Assembly: GCA_039566865.1 (NCBI GenBank)
Contig: CM076961.1
Coordinates: 10,687,501 to 10,751,500 of the forward strand
From: Aurelia coerulea
Taxonomy: Eukaryota; Cnidaria; Scyphozoa; Semaeostomeae; Ulmaridae
Direction of reading: 5' to 3'
Length of the DNA: 64,000 nt
Made by a program: the position numbers and the translations under genes
Shown here: positions 32,594 through 43,399 of the stretch, piece by piece
Numbering within the stretch: the first letter of the stretch is position 1
Layout: every line of letters begins with the position of its first letter
Notes under the pieces: model-generated
The model's database searches: none
The model's input: the letters and a program-made list of their open reading frames with translations, nothing else
What the model was told of the DNA's origin: nothing

Positions 32594-32735
32594 CCATTAA
32601 TATATGTGGTCTATGAATTAATTTATATGGTCTATGAATTAATTTATATGGTCTATGAATTAATTTATATGGTCTATGAATTAATTTATATGGTCTATGA
32701 ATTAATTTATATGGTCTATGAATTAATTTATATGG
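32594..32735. repeat. 21-bp tandem repeats, left arm of the foldback element
   Basis: About six or seven consecutive units of TTAATTTATATGGTCTATGAA. In one frame they spell a YELIYMV repeat, which is a by-product. Inverted counterparts lie at 34142-34270. Confidence 0.9.
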
Positions 32736-34141
32736 TCATTAAATCCAAATGGTCTTTGAATTAACTTTTGTGGTCTTTTATTTTGCATGGCTATTTTCTC
32801 AGTTTTGATCGCCATTTGCCTTGGTTAATTTTTGGTAGTCATTTGTATTGTTTTTTTTTTGCGAAGTTGTCAACATCCAAGGAAGGGAAGGGTGCATGAC
32901 CAAAAGCGTACTTTTCGTAGAACTGTCAACTTCCCACATTAAAAGAGTAAACTGATGGGGGAGGGGGGTATGAAAGAGTAAAATGTTACTTTATAGATCA
33001 CTTTCCCTTTAATTTCTCACATTTCTCAACTCCAACGCATAGTATCTCCGTAAACTTAGCATCAGATGATCAAAAATTGAGAAACCCGAGTAATATTACT
33101 CAAAAAAAGAGTTGTTACTTATTTCGTTTGAACCTACTCATTTTTGCATGAGAAACTTGGCTTTGAAATTTGTACCAGGGTTGCTTCAGTTTGGGCCCAA
33201 TTCTTGTAGCAAAAGCAACCAAGAAAAGAGGATCTACCTAGCAATTTTCAGTGGGGGATCTCCTTTTGCAGAACATTTTGTAGCCTGCTTTATGAGGGAG
33301 CTTTTCTATCTATGCGTTACTCAAGTGGTAAGGAGTAATATACCCTGGGCAACAGAGCCTTGAAAATGCAGAAGAAGAACTGTTTTTCAATTTCTCATTT
33401 TTGTTGGCTCTGGTACCCACAGGGTATGAGTAATAAAGCAAAGTATGAAAGCAGAAATACACTAATTTGTTTCCACGAGAAACTGCATTTAAGAAACTGC
33501 AGTAGCCTCTCTCAGAAAATTAATAAACTCTGCCAGAAGAGATCAGATGGCAATTCAAAGTACGAAATTTTTCCATTCTTAGCGATGGTTTGTGATGCGT
33601 TTTTAATCAGAAAACTGCAATTTTTGCTATTGACTTGATTCTTTATTGTATTCTTGGTTCAATAAGCAGACCTCGAATTTAAGAAACTCTGCAAGAAACT
33701 TTCAGTGAAAAAATTGGGCCCAAACCGTAGCAAAAACGTCAGAGCAAAGTATTTTATCAAAAATTGTAGCTTTAAAACGAAACAAGGCTCTTTGGAGTAA
33801 TATTACTAGAGTGATCTGATAAAAGAGTCTCTAGTTTTGTATGTAGAAGATAGGGGCCGAGAGCTACAAGAGATTAAGGGGACATCTTTAAAGTACACAT
33901 GAAAATTTTCCAGACTTTCATACCCCCTCACCCCCTCCCCATCAGTTTATTTTTGAATGTGGGAAGTTGACAGTTTTACGGAACGTACGCTTTGGGTTAT
34001 GCACCCTTCCCTTCCTTGGATGTTGTCAACGTCGCAAAAAAACAATACAGATGACCATAAAAAATTAACCGAGGCAAACGACGATCAAAACTGAGAAAAT
34101 AGCCATGCCAAAATAAAAGACCACAAAAATCACAAAAATTA

Positions 34142-34270
34142 ATTCAAAGAACATATGAATTAATCTAATGACCATATAAATTAATTCATAGACCATATAA
34201 ATTAATTCATAGACCATATAAATTAATTCATAGACCAAATCAATTAATTCATAGACCACATAAATTAATG
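34142..34270. repeat. 21-bp tandem repeats, right arm (inverted)
   Basis: More diverged units of TTAATTCATAGACCATATAAA, the reverse complement of the left-arm unit, running to the inner edge of the right TIR. Confidence 0.85.
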
Positions 34271-34429
34271 GAAAGACCAAGGAAATCGAAAGGCAATTTT
34301 GACGGGAATGGCGCCCCATAGGTCTTTGCGTGTGGAATAACATTCCAATTGAAATTAGAGAATTACCCTTGATCTATCAATTTAACAAAATCTGAAAAAA
34401 ATTGTATAGAACCTGAAAACAAAAACACG

Positions 34430-34655
34430 ACTCCCTCGAAGAACAGCATATTCATCACGAAATCCATACGACTTAGATCATTATAGACCAAATCAAATCA
34501 CCTTTGGTTCAAACAGTCTTCGATCACTAGGACCTTAAATCTGGAATGCATTGCCAAATGAAACTAAATCTGCCGACAACTTAAATTCTTTTAAACGCAT
34601 GATAGAACTATGGAATGGACCAAAGGTGTACTGTTCAAGTTCACAAAAGTTAAGG
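34430..34655 (+). pseudogene. LINE D C-terminal fragment
   Basis: It reads FGSNSLRSLGP, stop, IWNALPNETKSADNLNSFKR, then MIELWNGPK, matching the end of the minus-strand LINE at 4780-4990. The final cysteine motif is degraded. It lies between the end of LINE F and the start of LINE C. Confidence 0.75.
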
Positions 34656-34659
34656 AGGG

Positions 34660-34759
34660 TGAATCCTAAAGATTTTAAAGAATTTGAAGGCAGCAAAGGC
34701 AGCTGGCATTGACAATGTGCCATCGAGAATGATAAAGGATGCCGCCGAAGAATTGTGTA
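34660..34759 (+). pseudogene. LINE C region preceding the RT, first piece
   Basis: It reads ILKNLKAAKAAGIDNVPSRM followed by IKDAAEELC, the conserved KAAG-D-P region upstream of RT. It is interrupted inside the Lys codon by a TA-type MITE; the text resumes as KPLCYLVNLSLQTSLFP after 35145. Confidence 0.8.
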
Positions 34760-35145
34760 AAGCCCTGGCAAAACGACTAGACTTTTGCACTGAACACGCA
34801 CTGGACATTGCTAACCTTGTTTAGCGTCTGAACATCAAGAACATTTAGGTTGTGGCAAAACGGCTGAACATTGTCCAGTGAACATTTGGTGGGCAAAAGA
34901 AATGCGCAAAGTTGTTTGGATTGAGAATTCAGTTTGGAAGTTTTTCCACAACATTTTCAAACAAAAGAAATTTAATCTTGTCCACTGAACATTTTTGACT
35001 GCATTCAAAATCAACTGAGCAACGCTCAACATCGCTGAACACGACTGAACAAGACTGGACAAGGTGGCAAAACGACGCAACATTTTACGCTGAACATTTG
35101 TCCAGTGCATGTTCAGTGCAAATGTCCAGTCGTTTTGGCGGGGCT
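34760..35145. mobile_element. MITE with TA TSD inserted in LINE C
   Basis: The 386-bp element has ends AAGCCCTGGCAAAACGAC and, from the right, AGCCCCGCCAAAACGAC. TA flanks it at 34758-34759 and 35146-35147. Excising it with one TA leaves the LINE C frame uninterrupted. Multiple CTGAACATT/TTGTCCAGTG subrepeats fill the interior in both orientations. TIR and TSD fit the Tc1/mariner type. Confidence 0.75.
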
Positions 35146-36200
35146 TAAGCCACTGTGCTACCTAGTAAATTTAAGCCTTCAAACATCACTGTTCCCAACT
35201 GCAGAGAAATCTGGCAAAATAACACCAATATTTAAATCAGGAGACCCCTCGAATTTAGATAATTACAGACCCATAACAGTTATCCCCGTTCTATCCAAAG
35301 TCTTGGAAAAGGTAATTTAACCAGTTGTCAAATTACCTTGAGTCAAATAAGCTATTATGCCCACATCAGTTTGGATTCCACCAAGGAAGATCAACACAGC
35401 ACGCAGTAACTAAGAGATTAGACAAAACATTGACAAAGGGTTCTGCACAGGCGTAATATACATTGACCTCCGCAAGGCCTTTGACACTGTCTGCCACGCG
35501 ACACTGCTTCAAAAACTACCACATTATGGTATCCAAGGTGAAGAACTTGACTGGATATCTGTATGTTTTTTACGACAATGTCAAATCTTATGGTGAAAAT
35601 GTTAGTTGTGGTGTACCACAAGGATCAATTCTAGGACCCCTCCTATTTGGGTTAATGATCAATGACTTTTATCAAGTTCTCTCCAAGACCAATACAATCT
35701 TGTACGCAGATGACACTGTTGTTTACTGCACTGCAAAGAATTCAAAAGAAATTGAACAGCTCCTAAATCATGATCTGAGGAAGATAGAAGACTGGCTTGA
35801 TTCTAATAATCGTTTTATAAATCTGAAACAGGGCAAAACTGAATATGTTCTGTACGGATCTCATAAAAGACTTTTGAATCAACCAGAAGTTAACATCAAA
35901 ATCTATGATAAAGCTATAAATGAATCCAAAGTATACAAATACCTTGGTGTGCATTTAGACAAGCACATGAATCTGCAACAACACTTTGAGAACGTATATA
36001 AAAAGGCATCTGGAAGGGTAAAGCTCCTTTCCCGTATTCAATAACAAATAGGTCCCTATGTTGCAGAACCAATGTACAAAGCTATGATACGTCCAATATT
36101 AATGTATTGCTATCAACTATCAACTACAACTTGGACTACCTAAAGGTGCCATCGATAAGCTACAATCTATTCAGAATAGAGCAGCAAAGATCGCTTGCCC
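35146..36200 (+). pseudogene. LINE C reverse transcriptase core
   Basis: It reads NLSLQTSLFPTAEKSGKITP, IFKSGDPSNLDNYRPITVIP and VLSKVLEKVI, then after frameshifts YIDLRKAFDTV (motif A), CGVPQGSILGPLLFG (motif B), ILYADDTVVY (motif C) and KVYKYLGVHLDKHMNLQQHF. The frame breaks near 35320, 35450, 35550 and 36044. Catalytic Asp residues of motifs A and C are present but not in one frame. It ends near NRAAKIACPK, where LINE B begins. Confidence 0.9.
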
Positions 36201-36202
36201 AA

Positions 36203-37002
36203 AGCTGACCTTAACATTGGTAATGAGGTGATCACCATGGTCAACGATATCAACTTAAATGGTCCGCTCACTTGTCCTCTACAATCAAGAAAGTCTCTAG
36301 AGGTATCGGTATGTTGAAGTATTCTAAACGATACCTCCCTAAGGAAAACCTCATTATGCTGTATAGAATTCTCGTTGAGCCCTATTTTAGGTATTGTTGC
36401 CCTGTCTGGGGATCTTGCGGTGCATCAGCCCTCGATAAGTTGCAAAAACTTCAAAATCGAGCCGCCAGGATAGCCACAAACAGCCCCTATGACACTTCAG
36501 CTCTGCCTTTAATTAGGAATCTCGGTTGGCTTACTATTAGAGAACTGATCGATTTTGAGACTAGCAAGATGGTCTATAAATCTCTTAACGCCCTTGCCCC
36601 TGATTACTTGAGTAACATATTTCAAAGTGTATCCGAAGCTACTAATAACCGTCAGCTGAGGAACTCTAAAACGGGCCTTAGATTACCATTACTAAGAACA
36701 TCAACTGGTCAGAAATCGTTTGCTTACAGAGGGGCAAAGGTCTGGAGTGACCTAGATAGTGGTGTCAAGGCGTCCTCATCGCTCCACACTTTTCGAAAAA
36801 AATATAAAGCCAAACTATGACTCTTCTCGTTTTTCTTTCTTTTTTTTTTGTCAACTATTTATTGTAAATAGGTGTGTATTATATATTTATTTATTATCTA
36901 ATTTTTAATATTACTTTAGCATGGCTCCCTGTAAAGCAGTATGTAAATATTGAGTGGATTACCATGGATAAAAAAGTTAAAATGAAATGAATGAAATGAA
37001 AT
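36203..37002 (+). pseudogene. LINE B, short 5'-truncated copy inside LINE C
   Basis: The clear open part (36272-36820) reads TIKKVSRGIGMLKYSKRYLP, EPYFRYCCPVWGSCGASALD and KLQKLQNRAARIATNSPYD, ending RKKYKAKL at a natural stop. Upstream, GNEVITMVND runs into a shortened KWSAHLSS region, suggesting a small deletion. The 3' UTR ends in an AATGAAATGAATGAAATG tail near 37002. No clear TSD was found. Confidence 0.85.
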
Positions 37003-37290
37003 GTGAACCACCTGAGTGTTGGGATAAAATAGCGGAAATGCGCAACAGACGTGTTGCTATAGACGTCTTCAAATGTTTGAATGGCCTTTCACCAGAACAA
37101 TTCACGCAATATTTCAAGCGTCATCAGCATGGACAAGACACAAGAGGAAATAATTCAAGTCTCATTTTACCATCTACAAGAACAGAAACTGGCAAACGAA
37201 CTTTCGCTTTCCAAGGAGCTCATATTTTCAATAAACTTCCCAAGGACATTCGGGACGAAGAATCTCTCGTGCGTTTAAGCACAAACTGAG
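37003..37290 (+). pseudogene. LINE C C-terminal piece
   Basis: It continues LINE C after the LINE B insert: CEPPECWDKIAEMRNRRVAI, DVFKCLNGLSPEQFTQYF and TGKRTFAFQGAHIFNKLPKD, then a frameshift before the usual FKHKL end. The matching region in the copy at 43400 is more degraded. Confidence 0.8.
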
Positions 37291-37562
37291 CCTCTTATAA
37301 AGCTTTTTAATGAAACAGTCTTGAATACAGTCTTAACTTCGATGAAATTTTCTATTTCTCATTTTATCTTTTTCGTTCAACAGGTCCTTGACTGATAACA
37401 GAATTTCTATTCTGAACAAGTAAACCTGTATAAATATTACTTATTATTATCACTATTATTATTGTCATTGTTTCAGCTTACGCTCTGGCTGTTGGAATTG
37501 CCGTCATTCCTCCTGTTAGCGGGTCACAACAAATGACCAAGGGCTAACAGGAAATCTCTCTC

Positions 37563-38047
37563 TTACATCTCTAGCACTTTCCTCAGGATCCTTGCAGTTC
37601 CTAACAAGGCAGCCTTTTCTGCAGCTCCGACATCACCCGGTATCCCCAACTTCTCAATCCACCTGTCAAACTCTTTTGTCACACTTCCAAGGGCACCTAC
37701 AACCACAGGAACAACCTGCACCTTTCTCAATTGCCACAGTCTTCCAATTTCCCTTCGCAAGTCCTGGTATTTCTCCACCTTTTCCCTTTCCTTTTCATGT
37801 ACTCTGCCATCGGCGGGTACTGCAATATCCACAATTACAGAGCTTTTTTCCTTTTTATCAACTATAACAATGTCTGGCCTCCTAGCCTCTATCACATTAT
37901 CGCATTGTATATTTATATCCCACAACAATTTTACACTTTCATTCTCTACCGCTCCTTTTGGGTTATGTTCATACCATCTTTCCTTATGTTCTAATGCATT
38001 TTTCTTGCACAGTTCGCAATGAATTTTCTTTGCTACATTATCATGGC
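37563..38047 (-). pseudogene. REL-type (PD-D/ExK-like) endonuclease C-terminal domain, probably of an R2/R4-like LINE
   Basis: The minus-strand frame from 38047 reads RHDNVAKKIHCELCKKNALE, HKERWYEH, then NVIEARRPDIVIVDKKEKSS, VIVDIAVPADGRVHEKEREK and VEKYQDLRREI, with VVPVVVGALGSVTKEFDRWI and ALLGTARILRKVLEM, ending at 37563. Cys/His residues precede an RPD...VDIA pattern, like the restriction-like endonuclease domain of early-branching LINEs. That assignment is inference. The ATG at 37928 is internal. No RT lies upstream; (ATT)n tracts flank both ends (37440-37470 and 38048-38085). Confidence 0.6.
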
Positions 38048-38194
38048 GTCATTACTATTATTATTATTATTGTTATTATTAAATTGTGAATGCATTGCTT
38101 GTCAACATTCACCTGAATTTTAGAAAATTATCAAGATTATGAAAAATATTTGTATACTTATTGTGCCTGTGAATTCAATTTGTATTCAGTAAAC

Positions 38195-39725
38195 CTTGTC
38201 CATCAACGAGCAGCACCCTTCCATCTTTTACACCAAGGAGTCAAGCCCTTTTAGAGGGACTGACCATCGACAGGGAGAAGGTTCTCAAACTTATTAGATC
38301 CCTAGATAGCAAAAAATCTCATGGTTGCCATGACATCTCTATTGCTATGATTAAAATTTGTGACTTCTCAATAGTTGAACCCTTGTGTCTTATATTTGAA
38401 AATTGTTTACAAACGAGTATGTACCCATCTCTGTGGGAAAAGGTGAATGTCATTCCTATACACAAGAAAGATAGCAGGCAGTGTAAAACCAACTATCGTC
38501 CAATCTCACTACCTCCAATTTTTGGAAAGCTGTTTAAAAAGATGATATTTGTCTCGGTTTATAACCACCTAACACAAAATGGTCTTCTAACCCCTCATCA
38601 ATCGGGTTTCCAGCCAGGTGATTCAACAATTAATCAATTACTATCATTTACACATAAGATTTATTGCTCTTTCGAGGATGTTCCTAACCTAGAGACCCGT
38701 GCTGTTTTCCTAGATCTATCAAAAGCCTTTGACAGAGTTTGGCATGAAGGTCTACTGTATAAACTCGAATGTAACGGAATATCCGGAAATTTATTAACAC
38801 TTCTTCGTAGTTTTTTGACAAACCGACAGCAACGAGTTGTCTTAAATGGTAAAAACTCTCGTTGGTTAACAGTTACCTCGGGTGTGCCTCAGGGCTCAGT
38901 ACTAGGCCCACTTTTTTTTCTTGTGTATATAAATGATCTGGTCGAGGGTGTGCACAGCGACATCAAGCTTTTCGCGGACGATACTTCTATTTTTTCAGTT
39001 GTTAAGGACAAAGAAGAGGCTACTGAGAGTCTTAGTCAGGACCTTGAAAGAGTGCGGCTTTGGGCTTGGCAATGGAAAATGCAGTTTAATTGTGATAAAA
39101 CAGAAGAGGTGATTTTCTCAGTCAAAAGGCCTAAAATAGAACACCTGCCTTTGAACCTGGGGTCGGATGAAGTTTTTTTTCTCCATTTTTTTCATTTAAT
39201 ATCATTTATACACATATTAACCCTTCAGCAAATTAAAATGTATAACATCTATTTACAATGATAGAACCTTATGGATAAAAACCTAAAGCCCTATAAAACT
39301 TAATCCTTGCTGTTCTTCCAGGGAGTGGTATTTGGCTTGAGAGTGTAGCTCTTTAGATGCGTTTTAAGTTGTTTTTTAAAACGATCAAGTGTCGGTAACT
39401 CGCGAATTATCGGCGGGTCTTTTTTGCAAATTCAGTCCTATATCTAGGGATCTGGATATCCTTACAGTGCCTCGTATTGTAGGTCGAGTGAAAAGATCTT
39501 GGCTTGTATTGTAGTGACAAGGAAGGATGAACACAAGCATCTTGGATTAATTCTTGATTCCAAGCTTGCCTTTAAAAGTCATATTAGAAAGGCTATCTTA
39601 AAAGCTAGACGAGGAATAGGAATGATCAAATATCTTTCTAAATATGTATCTCGAGATGTCCTTGATCAGGTCTATAAGTTATACGTTCGGCCGCACCTGG
39701 ATTATGGTGATATCATTTATCACTA
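38195..39725 (+). pseudogene. LINE A RT, third copy, with an opposite-strand LINE tail inserted
   Basis: It reads KVLKLIRSLDSKKSHGCHDI, SIAMIKICDF, NYRPISLPPIFGKLFKKMIF, AVFLDLSKAFDRVWHEG (motif A), SGVPQGSVLGPLFF (motif B) and IKLFADDTSIFSVV (motif C). The long open part is 38347-39171. A 353-bp minus-strand LINE fragment then intervenes (39172-39524). LINE A resumes as EHKHLGLILDSKLAFKSHIR, GIGMIKYLSKYVSRDVLDQV and HLDYGDIIYH up to about 39725, where the palindrome array begins. The RT catalytic residues are all present in one frame. Confidence 0.9.
39172..39524 (-). mobile_element. LINE 3' fragment (F-like) nested in LINE A
   Basis: The minus strand reads FHSTYNTRHCKDIQIPRYR, then IIRELPTLDRFKKQLKTHLK with a stop near 39310, a typical LINE C-terminus, followed by a 3' UTR ending in a poly-A-like run (plus-strand T8 at 39173). 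A candidate 7-bp TSD GGATGAA lies at 39165-39171 and 39525-39531. Confidence 0.7.
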
Positions 39726-40780
39726 TGAAGGAACTTTGGGGTCAAAAATACTCGGACCCTTATCGTGCTCGATTGAACGTTAAACGAGCTCGTTTGTGGC
39801 TCAAACGAGTTCTTTCTACGGGTACAGAACAACGAGCTCGTTTTATGGTACTGAACGTGCTCGATTCCACTAAACGTGTACGCTTAAGAACAACGACCTC
39901 GTTTGAAAAAATACATCGAGCACGTTTGACGGTATTTAGAAACGAACTCGTTTGACGGCAGCTTTTCTAAATCGACTCGTTTACAAACGAGTACGTTCTA
40001 CGGGGGTTATCTGACTCGTTTACAAACGAGTACGTTCTACGGGGGTTATCTGACTCGTTTACAAACGAGTACGTTCTACGGGGTCATTCAATCGAGCTCG
40101 TTATAGTGGACTTATCATTCTTGAAATTGTTGATCTGAGATGGTGCCTCTAATGTTGACACATGTCTCTTGCATCGTGCATGTTCATTATCTTATAACGA
40201 GCTCGTTTGCAAGCGCAATGGTCTCGTTGATAGTACCTAATTGATTCTTAAACGTGCTCGTTTGAGTTATTCGAAGTCTCTTAAAACGTACTCGTTTGGA
40301 ATGAGACATGTCTGTTCAAACGAGCTCGTTTTAGAATTATGATGTCACTTAAAACGTACTCGTTTGGAATGAGAAACGTCTGTTGAAACGAGCTCGTTTT
40401 AAAATTATGATGTCACTTAAAACGTACTCGTTTGGAATGAGACATGTCTGTTGAAACGAGCTCGTTTTAGAATTATGATGTCACTTAAAACGTACTCGTT
40501 TGGAATGAGACATGTCTGTTCAAACGAGCTCGTTTTAAATTATGATGTCACTTAAAACGTACTCGTTTGGAATGAGGCATGTCTGTTCAAACGAGCTCGT
40601 TTTAAATTATGATGTCACTTAAAACGTACTCGTTTGGAATGAGGCATGTCTGTTCAAACGAGCTCGTTTTAAATTATGATGTCACTTAAAACGTACTCGT
40701 TTGGAATGAGGCATGTCTGTTCAAACGAGCTCGTTTTAAAATTATGATGTCACTTCAAACGTACTCGTTTGGAATGGCAA
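39726..40780. repeat. Array built on the 14-bp palindrome AAACGAGCTCGTTT and its variants
   Basis: More than twenty occurrences of AAACGAGCTCGTTT, AAACGTACTCGTTT, its reverse AAACGAGTACGTTT, or half-sites (ACTCGTTT, AAACGAGT). The first part has irregular spacing. Next come three 39-bp units starting at 39975, 40014 and 40053, each containing the hairpin ACTCGTTTACAAACGAGT. Finally seven 67-68-bp units start at 40281, 40349, 40417, 40485, 40552, 40619 and 40686, with a partial eighth at 40754. Each large unit pairs one GTACTC site with one GAGCTC site. No coding function is seen. Confidence 0.9.
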
Positions 40781-41769
40781 GGCTCGTTCATTACACAGTA
40801 AGTATCAGCAGATGAACAAAGTAATAATAGTCTTTTGATATGGAAGCATTCAAAATGTATATCGAAAACATCTGAACATAATATCTACTCCTACAATCCA
40901 ACGATTTGTCAGCTGCCGGATGCATTAGAAACATTGTGGTTTTAAAGTATGTGGCGGATACAGAAAACTAGATGGCAGTTATGGGTGACACTCCATCGCA
41001 AGCCTTAACTCGATATATGCCATATAATAACCGAGATGAGCAGGTTTGGAAAAAAACTGTTGGATAGAACAGACTTACTTTGGGTAATTAGAGCTGAGAA
41101 ACGGCAAATGCTTCTTTTATGTCTGCCCTAAGAATATGACATTACGAGCTGCCTTTTTGCCTTTCCTTTAAAATCTACTGAAAGAAAACCGTTACCCTCG
41201 ATTCAAATACCCTCTCAATCTCTCTCCCTTCCTTGGATCAAAATAGGTATATTGTCATATTTGTGCTTGCCTTTTTTATTGAGGTGAGGAAACTTGTTAA
41301 TCTACAGGATGTATAAAAAGGGCTACAAGCCGAAAAAATTTCCTTCATCTGGAACAAAAGGTCTGATTTAAATGAGGCAGTGATTCTCAGCAAGCCTGAT
41401 TCATGTCCTTTCATTTGATGTATAGATTTGCAAGCTAAGCAGCTAGGGTATTGGCAAGCAAGTGGAGAGTAAACATATGTCAAAATGAGGCAGCGCTGCT
41501 TATAGACACTTTACTGAATAACTAAATAACTGAATACATTCTTATCCCTGGTTATTTACAAACGTTCATGATAACGATGATGCTAGTGCGGTGCGGTGCT
41601 TCAACATGGTCAGCCTCCTTTTCAATACAAACATAACAAATGAGAACGCTTCTCCATATCTCTGAATGGGTTTCTTGCCATTTAACGATTCCCTCACAGT
41701 CTTAGAATTTTATGACCAATTTTGTTTCTCAAGTGATTGATATCTCTTTGATCTCTTTGGGAAGGAACA
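40781..41769. other. No gene recognised
   Basis: I see no protein motif or obvious repeat. The short minus-strand frame at 41238-41483 lacks supporting features. The end of the mariner-like transposon is probably within this stretch, but no TIR pair was identified. Confidence 0.35.
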
Positions 41770-42608
41770 GACATTTTGATTCCAAGTAGCCCAAGGCAAA
41801 GAAAATCACGATCACAAGGAGTTAAATTTGGTGAGCGGGTAGGAGGCCATTCAATGTCATGATTTTATCAAAAACGGCATGATTTGCAATTAGCTCTGCA
41901 AGCCTGTTCCGAATAAAAACAAGTCTATATGCACTGATGCACCATTCTGCATTCGCCAAAGCCATCGAGACACTCCATCATGCATTTTATTCTTAAATTG
42001 TTCCACGAGCAGAATGATTCTAAATTGCTCCACATTCCACGAATTCATTCATCATTTGTAGGTAGTTGAGGTCGTGAATATTTCCTTGAAAGAAAGGAAG
42101 AAAGAGCCAAAAGCCAAACCATTTACCCCATTTACCATACAAACGGAGCCTTTTTTACGCGATTCTCTATTTTCATAATAACTATTGAGTTGGTTCCCTT
42201 TTGGCACATATCATCGAACCTTATGGCTGTTGACTCTGCCTTTCATCGAAAATGAAGCTTCGTGGTATATACCTTACATTGCGTTAAATTGCAACATTTT
42301 TGGACAAGCTAATGAGATAATTGTGCATGGCGTTTCTGATCATTTCCCAGTAGCTTGGTGCCTGACATTTATTTGCTGGTAGGGATGCCATCCAACTCTA
42401 ATCTTGTAATGCGACTGAAGGTCTCTCTGGGTAGCCCAAAACCATTCATGCAACCACAAACGTTACTATGACTTGCTTGCAAAATTTCCCTCGCATTTCC
42501 AATTTTTTCAGCAGATCTACCAGTTTTTGCTCTACCCGAACGATCTTGACGGCAATTGAGGTTAGTACATTGAATTCCGTATTTCATAACGTTTCTTAAC
42601 ACTGGCAT
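41770..42608 (-). pseudogene. Degenerate mariner-like transposase
   Basis: The N-terminal part (42608-42369) reads GRAKTGRSAEKIGNAREILQ and later LPRETFSRITRLELDGIPTS, like the second helix-turn-helix region of mariner-type transposases. Further on, EASFSMKGRVNSHKVR resembles the block before the second catalytic Asp. QNGASVHIDLFL resembles QDGAxxH, and EWPPTRSPNLTPCDRDFLCL resembles the WPxRSPDLTPxDFFL block. The SPD aspartate reads Asn. Stops and frameshifts are frequent. TIRs were not found, so limits are approximate. Confidence 0.65.
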
Positions 42609-43399
42609 TTTACAGGGAGGCTCTTGTTTTGGAAATCTCTCTGCAACTGCATTTTGAACAAAGGCAATGCTGTTGTTGACGATTTACGCTCTGACAATGA
42701 AAACTCTTTGCTCTAACTTAATGGCACCAAGTTATTAGGAAGGAAATAGTTTCAGCAAACATTTCAACTGGTGTGAAGAGTTGGTTTATTCACACCTATG
42801 TTACGAACCTCTTACTTTGTAACCCCCCCCCCTTCCCCCGACGACTACATACAAACACATACGACTTGTGTAATGGAAGAACAAAAGTCCAACCTTCATT
42901 AAACGATACAGTTAGAACAATTTCGAAGACAAGCGCTACCTATTTTTGACCTGTGCTTACAGTTTTAACACCTTGTGAATTTCATGGTGACCTATTTTCT
43001 TGCAAATATACATCAAAGGGGGGTACTTCGGGGTTTGCGGTATTGCGGTATCGGGGGTAAATTTTGTGCGGTATTGCGGTAATGACGGAAAAAAACTTGC
43101 GGTATTGCGGTATCGAACTTTTACAGTGCGGTATGCGGTATTGTACGAAAATGAACATCCAGATTTTATGTATTGCCATTTTCCTGTTGAGGAACAAAGC
43201 ATCTTTGAGACGAATTGATAGAGGAAAGAAAAATGAAGGAGAGGGAACTCCCTTATCTCTCTCCCTCGCTGCCTGCTCCACTTGCTCAACCTTGTAAAAT
43301 GTACCTGCGGAGGAGGGCACGCAACATTTTTATCTGAAAACAAAGAATCAAAATATTTGCACGAATCAAAGCTTTAAATGTGGGAAAACTATCCGTGTT

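Larger units (their letters stand above)
32537..34320. mobile_element. Foldback element with 21-bp subterminal tandem repeats, inserted in LINE F
   Basis: The terminal inverted repeat begins TATGGGGCGCCATTCCCGTC (left from 32545; right end at 34320). The outer ~57 bp are nearly identical, and the match continues through the tandem repeats and beyond to roughly 33000 and 33900. GGTCTTTGCG occurs at 32527-32536 and 34321-34330, a candidate 10-bp TSD with 8 filler bases on the left. An 8-bp alternative (GGGTCTTT/AGGTCTTT) would abut the left TIR directly. About 1.78 kb. The centre (about 33100-33800) has no recognised gene. Confidence 0.85.
32150..34395 (+). pseudogene. LINE F RT C-terminus, split by a foldback element
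   Basis: Left part 32165-32536: YRALVESHIRYADVIWGNLS, LHTLQHVQDRALSVITNARI, then MIFEINNKLCPESLWDKFQQ and TKKGFHYTGLC. The right part, from 34331, continues as VWNNIPIEIRELPLIYQFNK to a stop near 34393. The frame is continuous across the insert, apart from a possible 4-codon duplication. Frameshifts lie near 32310-32330. Only the region downstream of the RT core is present. Confidence 0.8.
34656..37470 (+). mobile_element. LINE C, interrupted by a MITE and by a LINE B
   Basis: LINE C coding pieces are 34660-34759, 35146-36200 and 37003-37290. A TA-flanked MITE (34760-35145) and a LINE B (about 36203-37002) separate them. The 3' UTR ends in an (ATT)n-like tail at about 37440-37470, matching the tail of the other LINE C at 45490-45508. 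Confidence 0.8.

Noticed and set aside
32546..32764. Open frame with a repeated VYELIYM peptide
   Set aside because: It is a translation of the 21-bp noncoding tandem repeat in the foldback arm.
40281..40780. CRISPR-like regular array
   Set aside because: The segments between palindromes are themselves repeated, so they are not unique spacers, and the context is eukaryotic with no cas genes. It is a tandem repeat.
43000..43343. Overlapping open frames rich in VRYCGI/AVLRY text
   Set aside because: They are translations of the GCGGTA subterminal repeats of the hAT-like element.
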